DNA of 9,586 nucleotides, from positions 1 to 9,586 of the forward strand of contig CADBQJ010000147.1 in the NCBI GenBank assembly GCA_902796785.1. Direction: 5' to 3'. Below are positions 1 to 6,866 of this stretch, piece by piece. The stretch is from Fibrobacter succinogenes. GTDB lineage: Bacteria > Fibrobacterota > Fibrobacteria > Fibrobacterales > CADBQJ01. Under the pieces are notes generated by a model, which ran no database searches, had not been told where the DNA came from, and saw only the letters and a list, made by a program, of their open reading frames with translations. The position numbers and the translations under genes are program-made. The first letter of the stretch is position 1. The number at the start of each line of letters is the position of its first letter.

Positions 1-715
1 CCGCGCCGGCGGCGGTCCACCGACCCGGGCCGGCATCCCCCTCCAGGCCGAGTTCGGCGCCGCGCGCGCGCCAGGCCCGGCCGTCGCGCGACGATCCGTA
101 TCCGTCCTCCCAGACCCGCGCGACGGCGGAGAGCGGGAACCGACCGAGCGGCGCGCCGAGCTCCGCGCCGTCGAGCAGAGGCGCGCCGGGATCGAAGAAG
201 TCGGTTCCCGCCCCCTCGGCGCGCGCGCGGCGGAGTCCCCCGCGGTCCGCGGCCAGCCCCGCGCGCCAGTTCCCGAGCCGGGCCCTCCACCGCCCGCTCT
301 CCCAGGCGATCCCGCGGCGCTGCCACGGCCTCTCCGGGCTTCCCCGCCAGAAGCCCGAGAAGGGGCCGGCGTTCCCGGAGACGGAGAGCCGGTCTTCGCC
401 GTCCGGGCTCCGGCGCGCGGAGAACCGCGCGGAGGCGTCGGGCCCGTCGTCCTCCTCCTCCGCGGGGCAGGCCGGCTCGTCCAGCCAGGCGTCGAGGAAC
501 GCGCAGTGCGCCTCGGGCCGCTCCGCCGCCTCGCGCAGCGCGGCGAGGTCCTCCTCGTCGGCCCATCCCTCGTCCTCCAGCCGGTCGATCGCCTCCTCGA
601 CCCGCTGCTGCCGCTCCTCCGGGGTCTCGCGGGCGCACAGCGCCGCGGCCGCCGCCAGCGCGACGCGCAGGACGGTCTTCGCCCGGAGGGCGGGCTTTCC
701 GGAAAATGGCGGCAC
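1..715 (-). CDS. Exported protein of unknown function, probably beta-rich (C-terminus beyond left edge)
   Basis: I do not recognise this gene. The frame stays open for 238 codons from a GTG at 715 to the window edge, with G or C at almost every third codon position, as in the neighbouring real genes. The GTG is chosen because GGAGGAG sits just upstream and no ATG occurs in frame. The N-terminus has basic residues and then an Ala/Leu-rich stretch (about residues 14-27), a likely signal peptide. It is not a good lipobox, because Leu precedes the Cys. Residues about 30-80 are charged and probably helical (EERQQRVEEAIDRLEDEGWADEEDL). An acidic linker (EEEDD) follows, then a Trp- and Gly-rich part with alternating polar and apolar residues (GFWRGSPERPWQRRGIAW, RLGNWRAGLA), suggesting beta strands of a surface or outer-membrane barrel. 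It is separated from the export genes by its own promoter-like gap. Coding status is fairly sure; function is unknown. Confidence 0.72.
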   Translation of the reverse strand, partial: MPPFSGKPALRAKTVLRVALAAAAALCARETPEERQQRVEEAIDRLEDEGWADEEDLAALREAAERPEAHCAFLDAWLDEPACPAEEEDDGPDASARFSARRSPDGEDRLSVSGNAGPFSGFWRGSPERPWQRRGIAWESGRWRARLGNWRAGLAADRGGLRRARAEGAGTDFFDPGAPLLDGAELGAPLGRFPLSAVARVWEDGYGSSRDGRAWRARGAELGLEGDAGPGRWTAAGA

Positions 716-718
716 TGT

Positions 719-725
719 CTCCTCC
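719..725 (-). promoter_or_regulatory. Shine-Dalgarno site deciding the GTG start at 715
   Basis: On the minus strand GGAGGAG is followed by ACA and then GTG. The GGAGG core lies 5 bases from the start codon, a near-ideal spacing. It is the main support for using GTG at 715 as the start of the left-edge gene. Confidence 0.7.
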
Positions 726-741
726 GCTTCGGGGCGAAGAA

Positions 742-771
742 GATATAAATTTCAGACTAATTGTTTGTTAA
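742..771 (-). promoter_or_regulatory. Candidate sigma70-type promoter for the left-edge gene
   Basis: This lies in an AT-rich island inside very GC-rich DNA. Read on the minus strand, TTAACA (766-771, 5 of 6 matches to TTGACA) is followed after 18 bases by TATATC (742-747, 4 of 6 matches to TATAAT). Transcription would begin near 735, about 20 bases before the GTG at 715, leaving room for the ribosome-binding site. The -35 element overlaps the inverted repeat at 760-778. It is a prediction from consensus only; the sigma factors of this organism are unknown. Confidence 0.4.
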
Positions 772-778
772 AAACAAT
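760..778. repeat. Perfect 7-bp inverted repeat in the promoter gap
   Basis: ATTGTTT (760-766) is matched by AAACAAT (772-778), with GTTAA between. It lies 18 bases beyond the stop codon of the TPR gene and overlaps the candidate -35 element of the next gene. An AT-only stem with no GC-rich part and no clean T tail after it is a poor intrinsic terminator. An operator for a dimeric regulator is the more likely role, though this is inference. Confidence 0.4.
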
Positions 779-796
779 GGAAACGGAACGGGCCGC

Positions 797-1756
797 TCAG
801 AGCAGCCCCGCCTTCTCCATCTCCTTCGTCAGCGAGCGGGGCATCCGCTTCTCCACGGGCGGAAGCGCCAGGCGGAAGAGGCGCATGTACTCGTCGCGCG
901 CGGCGGCGTCGTTCTGGAAGTGGGCGATGAGCGCGAGGTTGCCCAGCGCGCAGACCTCGCGGACCGTCCCCTTTCCGGCGGCGCGGTACTGGCGCAGGCT
1001 GAGCGCGTAGACCGAGCGCGCCTCGGCCAGGCGTCCCGCCTTGCGCAGCAGGTCGCCGCGGATCTGCAGGAAGACGCGGTTCGCGGGATGCGCGTCCAGC
1101 ACGGGCGCCACCAGCGCGAGCCCCTCGTCGAACTCGCCGTTCGCCCAGTGGATCCAGACCAGCGCCTCGCGGTAGACCGCGCCGAAGTAGACCGTGGAGT
1201 CGACGCCGCGCGCCAGCCGCTCCTTCGCGCTCGCCCGCTCGTCGGCCACGAACGGCAGCCACGAGATGGCCTCGGAGAGGTAGTAGTCGTAGACCGCGGC
1301 GAGGGCGGAGGCGTCGTCGTTGCCCCCGAGCTTCGAAAGGCGGACGGCGCCCGAGCGCGTGGCGAGCGCCCCCTTCATCGTCTGCCCGCGCAGCGCCAGG
1401 AGCAGGCCGCGCTCGTATTCCGCGATTCCCTTCCAGAACTCGTCGCCGAGCGCCGCCGAGAGCGAGTCCGCGCGGCCGAGCGCGGTCTCGGCCTTCGCGA
1501 CCTCGCCCGGGTCGGCCAGGTCGTCGTAGCGCGCGAACGCCGCGAGCGCCTTGAGCAGCCAGCCCGCGGGATGCGCGGCGTCGAGGAGGACCACCGAGTC
1601 CGCGAGGATCGTCGCGCGGCGGTATTCGCACGAGAGCATCGCCTCCACGGAGGCGCGCGCCAGCCGGTCGGCCTCGCCCGGAAGCCGGACGGGAGCCGCC
1701 CGCGAGGCGGTGGCGGCGAGCAGGAGCGCGAGCGCGAGGAGAGTCCCCGTCCGCAT
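797..1756 (-). CDS. Exported tetratricopeptide-repeat protein, coupled to the Wzi-like gene
   Basis: The 319-residue product begins with a signal peptide (MRTGTLLALALLLAATASRA, residues 1-20, probable cut after Ala20), so it should act in the periplasm or at the outer membrane. The rest is helical with TPR-like segments near residues 30-75, 105-135, 200-225 and 225-260, for example HPANRVFLQIRGDLLRKAGR at 223-242. A middle segment, DYYLSEAISWLPFVADER (157-174), resembles a WLPF-containing region I recall from exported TPR proteins of the FCB group; this is from memory and untested. ATG at 1756 is chosen because it forms a TGATG overlap with the preceding gene, has GGAG 5 bases upstream and opens on a signal peptide. 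The same frame runs on upstream through the Wzi-like gene, but that part is noncoding shadow. A scaffold or assembly role in polymer export is inferred from coupling alone. Confidence 0.85.
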   Translation of the reverse strand: MRTGTLLALALLLAATASRAAPVRLPGEADRLARASVEAMLSCEYRRATILADSVVLLDAAHPAGWLLKALAAFARYDDLADPGEVAKAETALGRADSLSAALGDEFWKGIAEYERGLLLALRGQTMKGALATRSGAVRLSKLGGNDDASALAAVYDYYLSEAISWLPFVADERASAKERLARGVDSTVYFGAVYREALVWIHWANGEFDEGLALVAPVLDAHPANRVFLQIRGDLLRKAGRLAEARSVYALSLRQYRAAGKGTVREVCALGNLALIAHFQNDAAARDEYMRLFRLALPPVEKRMPRSLTKEMEKAGLL

Positions 1757-3213
1757 CAGATCTCCAGCGCCGCGCGCGCGCGGACCACGGTCTCTTCGCG
1801 GTTCCAGTCCAGCTCCGCGGAGACGCCGAAGATCCCGGAGTTCCAGATCACCTGCGGCGAGATCGTCCAGAGGACGTCGGCGCCGTGGAGGAAACTCTTG
1901 CGCGAACCGTCCTTCTCGTCGCGGACGTCGTCGACCGAGCTTCCCTCGTCGTCGCCCTTCCAGCTCCAGTCGGAGGTCAGCGCGAAGGTCCAGTCGCCGG
2001 GGCGGATGTAGGCCCGCGCGGTCAGCGCCATGGCGTTCGGGCCGAGCGCGTCGCCCAGGGGCGCCCCGTGGTGGAGCGCCTGCGCCGTGTTGGCCTTGTA
2101 GTGCGTGTAGACCCAGGGCTCGATGCGCGTCCACTCCGCGATCGCCCCCAGCGGCGTCGCGCCCGCCGTCCAGGCCGCGTGCGCGCCGACGGTCGCCGCC
2201 CAGCGGTTCTTCCAGTAGTCGTTGAAGAGGCTGGTGGGCTCGCTCATGTCGTCGATCAGGAACTCGCCGTAGAGCCGCAGCCCGCGGAGCGGCCGCCACT
2301 GCAGGTCGAAGGAGAGGTTGCCGTTGTTGTCGTCCTCGTTCAGCTGCCCCTTCGCCATGAAGAGCGGCACGACGGGGAGCGCGGCCCAGGGCGCCTGGGC
2401 GTCGTAGAGGAAGAGCTGCTCGCTGACGCCGAAGAGGAGGTCGGACCGCGGCGCCAGCTCGTAGCGGTGCGCGTAGACGGTGCGGTCGTGGTCGTTCTTG
2501 CGCCAGCTGCCCCAGCCGTCGATGGTCAGGTCGCCGACCAGGCTGACCACGCGCAGCGGCCCCAGCTCCGCCTCGTAGACGACGTGGTCGAAGGCCACGG
2601 CGGAGCGGTTGAAGGCGAGCGCGTGGAAGTAGGCGGGCCCCCAGTGGACGGCGTCGCGGCGCCAGGCGAGGCGGCCCCAGCGGCCGTCGACCGAGAGGCT
2701 GCCGCGGTAGCGCGCGTAGGAGACGTAGTCGGCGCGCGAGTCGGCGCCCTCCTTCTGGCGCTCCACGTATTCGCCGTCCCACGAGCGGACCCCCTCCTCG
2801 GAGTGGGCCTCGGAGTAGATGCGCGCGTCGAGCCAGAAGCTGATCGGCCCCTTGCGCCCGGAGACCGCGGCACCGGCGTCGACCACCTCCGCGACGTCGT
2901 CGTCGACGACGCGCTCCTCGAAGCCGACGATCCACCGGGCGTCCAGGCGGTCGGAGCCGTCCCGCCACGAGAGCCGGCCCGGCGCGGGGCATTCGGGCGT
3001 GGCGATCGGCATCCCGCCGCACGGCGCGGGCCAGGCGGCGCCGAGCCGCGCGAGCCCGACGGTCCGGCGGTGCAGCTCGAACATCAGCGGGAAGGGGGCG
3101 TTCGTCCGCAGCGTCCTGTCGCGCTCGACCGGCGCGTAGGCCTCCTGCGCGAAGGCGGCGCCGGAGAGCAGCAGCGCTCCGGCGCACAGGGCGATGGGGA
3201 TTTCGCGGAACAT
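1756..3213 (-). CDS. Capsule assembly Wzi-family outer-membrane protein
   Basis: Wzi-type proteins are outer-membrane beta-barrels that help bind or organise exported polysaccharide at the cell surface. This one has 485 residues, close to the E. coli protein. It has a signal peptide (residues 1-22, AFA before Gln23), an extended N-terminal region with DRLDARWIVGF (88-98), and then a barrel-like body. Family-like signatures, recognised from memory, are HWGPAYF (190-196), HRYEL (249-253), LRLYGEFLIDDM (312-323), EWTRIEPWVYTHY (360-372) and GAPLGDALGPNA (383-394). The C-terminus is alternating and strand-like (TVVRARAALEI). ATG at 3213 lies one base after the stop of the SLBB gene and has no clear Shine-Dalgarno site, so translation probably depends on coupling. 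It overlaps the TPR gene by one base. Other outer-membrane barrel families are possible, but the motif set and its place beside an SLBB exporter support Wzi. Confidence 0.82.
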   Translation of the reverse strand: MFREIPIALCAGALLLSGAAFAQEAYAPVERDRTLRTNAPFPLMFELHRRTVGLARLGAAWPAPCGGMPIATPECPAPGRLSWRDGSDRLDARWIVGFEERVVDDDVAEVVDAGAAVSGRKGPISFWLDARIYSEAHSEEGVRSWDGEYVERQKEGADSRADYVSYARYRGSLSVDGRWGRLAWRRDAVHWGPAYFHALAFNRSAVAFDHVVYEAELGPLRVVSLVGDLTIDGWGSWRKNDHDRTVYAHRYELAPRSDLLFGVSEQLFLYDAQAPWAALPVVPLFMAKGQLNEDDNNGNLSFDLQWRPLRGLRLYGEFLIDDMSEPTSLFNDYWKNRWAATVGAHAAWTAGATPLGAIAEWTRIEPWVYTHYKANTAQALHHGAPLGDALGPNAMALTARAYIRPGDWTFALTSDWSWKGDDEGSSVDDVRDEKDGSRKSFLHGADVLWTISPQVIWNSGIFGVSAELDWNREETVVRARAALEI

Positions 3214-3214
3214 G

Positions 3215-5548
3215 CTAGTCGTTGATTTCCGAGATGGCGAGCGCCACCGCGGCGAACGAACTCAGGATGGAGGCCACGGAGGCCAGGATGCGCAGCCAGT
3301 CGGTCTCGGCGGGCGGCGACTTGGCGGGCACGAAGATCTGCGAGCCCGGGTCGGGGTCGCGGGGCAGATGGCCCACGGTCGCCTTTTCGCCGTTCGCGTA
3401 GACCACGTAGAGGTGCTTGGCGTCGCTCTTGCGGGTCAGGCCGCCGGCGCGCGCGATGTAGTACTCGGGATCCTCGCCGGCACGCCAGAGCACGTCGCTC
3501 GGCGCGCCCACTTCGCCCCAGACCTTCACCGAGGCCTGGTTGCGCGGCAGCCAGATGGAGTCGCCGTGCTGCAGCGCGATGTTGTGCTCCTCGTCGCCGG
3601 CGAGCGCCTTGCGCAGGTCGAGCCCGATCTGGAAGGTGGAGTCCACGGGATAGACGCCCACGGTGTCGTAGCCGTTGATCTCGGTCCCCTCGACCAGCGG
3701 GCGCCAGGCCGTCGTCTTGCGGAAGAACCGGGCGCCGCCCAGGTAGGCCTCGGGCTGGAATCCGTCGACGCGGTCGAGCAGCTCCTTCAGCCGTTCGCCC
3801 GACTTGGCCAGCGCGTACTGGCCGGGGCGCCGGAAGAACCCGCGCAGCGACACCACTTCCTGGGCGTACCAGCTGGGGTCGACCGGAACGGCCAGGCGGT
3901 CGTAGGGCTTCAGCTTGAGCGAGAGGTCGTTCGCCTCGTAGTCGTCCTGGATGTCGACGTCGACCACCTCGACGCTGCGCTCGCCGGTGCGGCGTTCCAG
4001 GCGGAGCTTGCCCTTCTCGCGGCCCGGGAGGAAGCCGCCGGCCATCAGCACCAGGTCCTTCACCGTCATCCCCTCGTAGTAGGGGTAGGAGCCGGGACGC
4101 GGGACCGCGCCGCTGATCGCGACCGAGTCGGAGGTGGCCAGCTCACGCTGCGAATAGACGATCAGCGTGTCGGAGGGCTCGAGCGCCATTCCCTGCGCGA
4201 GGTCCTGCGAGAAGAGGTGCAGCTGCCCGGTCGGGGTGGAGCGCAGCACCTGCACGCGCCCGGAGTAGGCGTCTTCGCGCGGGCCGCCCGCGGCGGCGAT
4301 CGCCGCCTCGAGGGTCATCCCCTCGGCGAACTGGTAGGTGGCGGGATAGCGCACCGCGCCCAGCACGGTCACGTTGTCCTTGGGGTCGAGCGTCGTCCGC
4401 GGCACGTGGACGATGTCGCCGTCCTGGAGCGGATAGGGGGCCGCGGCGCTGTCCACGTAGGTCCGCGCCGGCTCGATGGTCAGGTAGTCGCGGCGCCCGC
4501 CCTCGAGCAGCCGCTCCACGACCGCGGACTGGTCCGCCGCGGTGGGGTTCAGGCCGGAGGCGTAGAAGAGCAGCTCGCGCATCCCCTCGCCTTCCTTCAG
4601 TTCGTACATCGCCTCGCGCCCGACGTCGCCGCGCACCTCCACGAGCGCCTCGGCCCGCGGAAGGACGACCACGTCGCCGTCGTGCAGCACCCCGCCGGAG
4701 TCGGCCATGTTGCCGCGGAAGAGGTATTCGTAGAGGTCCACCTCGGTGCTCTTGCCGTCGCGGATCAGCTGCATCCGGCGGACCGAGCCGAGCGGCGAGG
4801 GGCCGCGCGCCAGGTAGAGCGCCAGGAGGATGTTGGTGTTGCCGTGGAAGACGTAGCCGCCGGGCACCTCGACCTCGCCCAGCATGAAGACCTTGATCGG
4901 CGAGAGCGAGGCCAGCGAGACGGAGATCTGCGTGGAGCCGGAGTTCAGCCCGGAGATGGAGCGGCCGAGCGCCTGCTTGATCGCCGCGGTGGCCGCCTCG
5001 AGCGTCTTGCCGCCGAGCGACACGCGCCCCGCCATCTCGATCGTCGCCGAGCCGTCGGGCCCGATGGCCGCCTCGATCTGCTTTTCCACGCTCCCGTAGA
5101 TGGTGATCGAGAGGACGTCGCCGCCCTTCAGCGGATAGTCGCCGCCGACCATGCTGGTGGTGGAGGAGAAGAGCGAGGACTGCCCGCCCTGGAAGATGCG
5201 GCGTTCGTACCGCAGCGGAATCGAGTCGGCGTGGACCAGCGAGTCGAGGCTGTCGAGCTTGGCCATCAGCGCGGGGACCGCGAGCGCCGAGTCGGGATAG
5301 AGGAAGAGCGAGCTGTCCGCGGTCGCGTTCCTGGAGGAGGAGCCGCTCTGCGAGGCGACGGTCGCCTGGGTCGCGGCGTTGCTCGCCTGAAGCTGCATCA
5401 GAGTCGCCTGGGCGGTCGGGCTCTGCATCAGCAGCAGGAGCTGTTCCTGCGAAAGCTGGGCGCGGGCGGGAATCGCCAAAACGGCGAGCAGGGCCAGCGC
5501 GAGGACGCGGAGGCGCGACGAAAGGACGGTGGAGCGAAGCTCTGCCAT
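3215..5548 (-). CDS. Multi-SLBB polysaccharide export protein (Wza-like outer-membrane exporter)
   Basis: It forms or gates the conduit carrying polysaccharide across the periplasm and outer membrane. The 777-residue protein has a signal peptide (residues 1-30, ARA before Gln31) and a low-complexity Gln/Ser/Ala stretch (31-136). A Poly_export domain (about 137-212, starting DYPLKGGDVLSITIYG) is followed by six SLBB beta-grasp units near 218-264, 302-346, 391-436, 475-518, 565-610 and 672-718. Typical pieces are LGEVEVPGGYVF, SGAVPRPGSYPYYEGMTVKDLV, and the GDxVxLPR-type ends GDVVVLPR, GDIVHVPR and GDSIWLPR. A hydrophobic C-terminal helix (about 749-773) may insert in the outer membrane like the Wza C-terminal helix. 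E. coli Wza is about half this length. No cysteine occurs, so it cannot be a lipoprotein like Wza. ATG at 5548 is the only start that keeps the signal peptide, but no Shine-Dalgarno site precedes it. The Wzi-like gene follows after one base. Confidence 0.95.
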   Translation of the reverse strand: MAELRSTVLSSRLRVLALALLAVLAIPARAQLSQEQLLLLMQSPTAQATLMQLQASNAATQATVASQSGSSSRNATADSSLFLYPDSALAVPALMAKLDSLDSLVHADSIPLRYERRIFQGGQSSLFSSTTSMVGGDYPLKGGDVLSITIYGSVEKQIEAAIGPDGSATIEMAGRVSLGGKTLEAATAAIKQALGRSISGLNSGSTQISVSLASLSPIKVFMLGEVEVPGGYVFHGNTNILLALYLARGPSPLGSVRRMQLIRDGKSTEVDLYEYLFRGNMADSGGVLHDGDVVVLPRAEALVEVRGDVGREAMYELKEGEGMRELLFYASGLNPTAADQSAVVERLLEGGRRDYLTIEPARTYVDSAAAPYPLQDGDIVHVPRTTLDPKDNVTVLGAVRYPATYQFAEGMTLEAAIAAAGGPREDAYSGRVQVLRSTPTGQLHLFSQDLAQGMALEPSDTLIVYSQRELATSDSVAISGAVPRPGSYPYYEGMTVKDLVLMAGGFLPGREKGKLRLERRTGERSVEVVDVDIQDDYEANDLSLKLKPYDRLAVPVDPSWYAQEVVSLRGFFRRPGQYALAKSGERLKELLDRVDGFQPEAYLGGARFFRKTTAWRPLVEGTEINGYDTVGVYPVDSTFQIGLDLRKALAGDEEHNIALQHGDSIWLPRNQASVKVWGEVGAPSDVLWRAGEDPEYYIARAGGLTRKSDAKHLYVVYANGEKATVGHLPRDPDPGSQIFVPAKSPPAETDWLRILASVASILSSFAAVALAISEIND

Positions 5549-5562
5549 TGCGCTAAATCTAT

Positions 5563-5568
5563 ATAATA
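5563..5568 (-). promoter_or_regulatory. AT-rich -10-like element just upstream of the SLBB gene
   Basis: On the minus strand TATTAT (5 of 6 matches to TATAAT), within TTATTATATAG, ends 14 bases before the ATG at 5548. Used as a -10 box it would give a leader of only about 7 bases, which would fit the absence of a Shine-Dalgarno site. No convincing -35 hexamer lies 16-18 bases further upstream, so the call is weak. Confidence 0.3.
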
Positions 5569-5598
5569 AGGGGACTTGCGAACACTTTTCCGCGCGAA

Positions 5599-5627
5599 AG
5601 GCCGCCGAAGGGCCCCGAAAACGGCCT
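5599..5627 (-). terminator. Hairpin between rfbC and the SLBB gene (weak terminator or attenuator)
   Basis: AGGCCG and CGGCCT form a perfect 6-bp stem, extendable by one G-U pair, around a 17-base loop that holds GGGGCCC. In the direction of transcription only TTT follows the stem, so termination would be weak. The position, 25 bases after the rfbC stop and 50 bases before the SLBB start, would suit partial termination or attenuation separating sugar synthesis from export genes. A chance GC-rich pairing is quite possible. Confidence 0.3.
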
Positions 5628-5646
5628 CAAAAAGGGGCAAAAAGGG
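5628..5646. repeat. Short tandem repeat of CAAAAAGGG(G)
   Basis: CAAAAAGGGG (5628-5637) is followed at once by CAAAAAGGG (5638-5646). On the transcribed minus strand this reads as two T5 runs separated by CCCC, directly after the end of rfbC and before the hairpin. It stands out from the GC-rich surroundings. Its function is unknown. Confidence 0.4.
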
Positions 5647-5652
5647 CGTTCT

Positions 5653-6192
5653 TCAGCGCGAGGCGCGCCACTGCGCCCAGGTGGGGTTGGTCTGGTCCCG
5701 CCGGGAGAGGAGGGGGTTCTTCACCGGCCAGTCCACCGCGATTTCGGGGTCGTCCCAGGCGATTCCGCACTCCGTCGCGGGGTCGTAGGGGGCGGTGCAC
5801 TTGTACTGGACCTCGGCGTAGTCGCTCAGGACGCAGAAGCCGTGGGCGAAGCCGACCGGAATCCAGAACTGCCTGCACTCCTGGTCGTCCAGCTCCAGGC
5901 CGAACCACTTCCCGAGGGTCGGCGAGCCGGGGCGAAGGTCGACGGCCACGTCCCAGATGCGGCCGCGCGTGCAGCGGAGCAGCTTGCCCTGGCCCGGCGA
6001 GCTCTGGAAATGGAGCCCGCGGAGGGTGTTCTTCGTCGAGGCGGAGTGGTTGTCCTGGGCGAAGTCGGGGCCGATGCCCGCGGCGCTCCAGAGCTCCCTG
6101 CGCCAGCTCTCCATGAAGAACCCCCGCTCGTCGCGGAAGATCTTCGGGACGACGATCAGCAAGCCGGGAATGGGAGCGGTCCGGATTTCCAT
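5653..6192 (-). CDS. rfbC: dTDP-4-dehydrorhamnose 3,5-epimerase
   Basis: This cytoplasmic enzyme converts dTDP-4-keto-6-deoxyglucose to dTDP-4-keto-rhamnose, the third step of dTDP-L-rhamnose synthesis. The 179-residue length matches the family (Salmonella RmlC has 183). Conserved segments in order are FRDERGFFMES (19-29), QDNHSASTKNTLRGLHFQ (46-63), GKLLRCTRGRIWDVAVDLR (69-87), WIPVGFAHGF (110-119) and VQYKCTAPYDP (128-138). Aligning by eye with the Salmonella enzyme, the catalytic residues are His61 (base), Lys70, Tyr130 (acid) and Asp166, all present. ATG at 6192 is the only start between the in-frame TAG ending the preceding barrel gene and the first conserved motif. It has no Shine-Dalgarno site, so reinitiation after the upstream gene is likely. 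It is separated from rfbAB by a barrel gene, and no rfbD is in the window. A 3- or 5-only epimerase for another sugar cannot be excluded. Confidence 0.96.
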   Translation of the reverse strand: MEIRTAPIPGLLIVVPKIFRDERGFFMESWRRELWSAAGIGPDFAQDNHSASTKNTLRGLHFQSSPGQGKLLRCTRGRIWDVAVDLRPGSPTLGKWFGLELDDQECRQFWIPVGFAHGFCVLSDYAEVQYKCTAPYDPATECGIAWDDPEIAVDWPVKNPLLSRRDQTNPTWAQWRASR

Positions 6193-6204
6193 CTGCGCAA
6201 GACG

Positions 6205-6825
6205 CTACAGCTTGTAGTTGAAGCCGGCGGTGATCTGGATCTGCTTGGAGGAGCCGTCGTTGAAAATCATCATCATGCGGGCGCCGACCGGAATCTCCAT
6301 CTGCTCGTTCAGGCCGATGGCGTAGCCGGCGCCGAGCAGCAGGCCGAAGTCCAGCTCGCTGTCGCTGTTCTCGACTCCGTTGGCTTCGCTGCTCCACGAG
6401 ACGATGGCGAACCCGAGGCCGGCTTCGACGTAGAGGGGCTGGGCGATCGGGCGGGCCTGGACCAGCGCGAGAAGCGGGAAGGAGCTGACGCTGGTTTCGA
6501 CGGTGCCGCCGCCGACGACGCCCATGCCCGGGATGTTGTAGGTCGGCAGGTCGTATTCGAAGCTGTAGAGGCGGTCGTAGCCGATCATGCCGCCGACGGC
6601 GAGGGGATTGGCCCCGACCTGGACGTTTTCCAGGAGGAACATGCCGCGCAGGTTGATGATCGGGAAGCCGACGCGGTCGCCGAAGCCCGCGCCGTCCAGG
6701 GCGTCGTTGAACGAGATGCCGAAGCCGAGTTCGGCGCCGGCGGTGATGGGCATGACGGCCATGGCGGGCGTCGCCAGGAAGGCGGCGGCCAGCAGCGCGA
6801 AAGCGGTTTTCTTCATTTCGTTCAT
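6205..6825 (-). CDS. Small predicted outer-membrane beta-barrel protein
   Basis: The 206-residue product has a clear signal peptide (MNEMKKTAFALLAAAFLATPAMA, residues 1-23 in two parts, cut after AMA). The rest is Gly-rich with alternating apolar residues typical of 8- to 10-stranded barrels, for example ITAGAELGFGISF, PLYVEAGLGFAIVSW, LDFGLLLGAGYAIGL and the final strand IQITAGFNYKL. It ends in Leu, not the aromatic residue common in barrel sorting signals. ATG at 6825 is preferred over an upstream in-frame ATG (6876) because GAGG lies 7 bases before it and the signal peptide starts properly; MKK at 6816 is an alternative. Codon use is slightly less GC-biased than in the neighbours. It sits between rfbA and rfbC, 12 bases before rfbC, with a promoter-like gap upstream. 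Its specific function is not recognisable; a porin-like or structural role is possible. Confidence 0.85.
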   Translation of the reverse strand: MNEMKKTAFALLAAAFLATPAMAVMPITAGAELGFGISFNDALDGAGFGDRVGFPIINLRGMFLLENVQVGANPLAVGGMIGYDRLYSFEYDLPTYNIPGMGVVGGGTVETSVSSFPLLALVQARPIAQPLYVEAGLGFAIVSWSSEANGVENSDSELDFGLLLGAGYAIGLNEQMEIPVGARMMMIFNDGSSKQIQITAGFNYKL

Positions 6826-6866
6826 CCCGGAACCTCGTCTCGTTGCAGGTGTTTTTCCGACAGGCG

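Noticed and set aside
797..3187. Apparent fusion of the TPR protein to a 477-residue N-terminal extension
   Set aside because: The extension is the Wzi-like gene read in another frame and is Arg-rich nonsense. The true start is the ATG at 1756, with signal peptide and ribosome-binding site.
761..3225. Long plus-strand frames opposite the TPR and Wzi-like genes (761-2011 and 1885-3225)
   Set aside because: They have Arg/Ala/Val-rich composition and no motifs, and they oppose well-supported genes. Antisense shadows.
3194..5566. Very long plus-strand open frame (790 codons) opposite the SLBB gene
   Set aside because: It is antisense to a gene with clear domains. Its protein is low-complexity, rich in Arg, Gly, Val and His with no recognisable fold, as expected for a shadow frame in GC-rich DNA.
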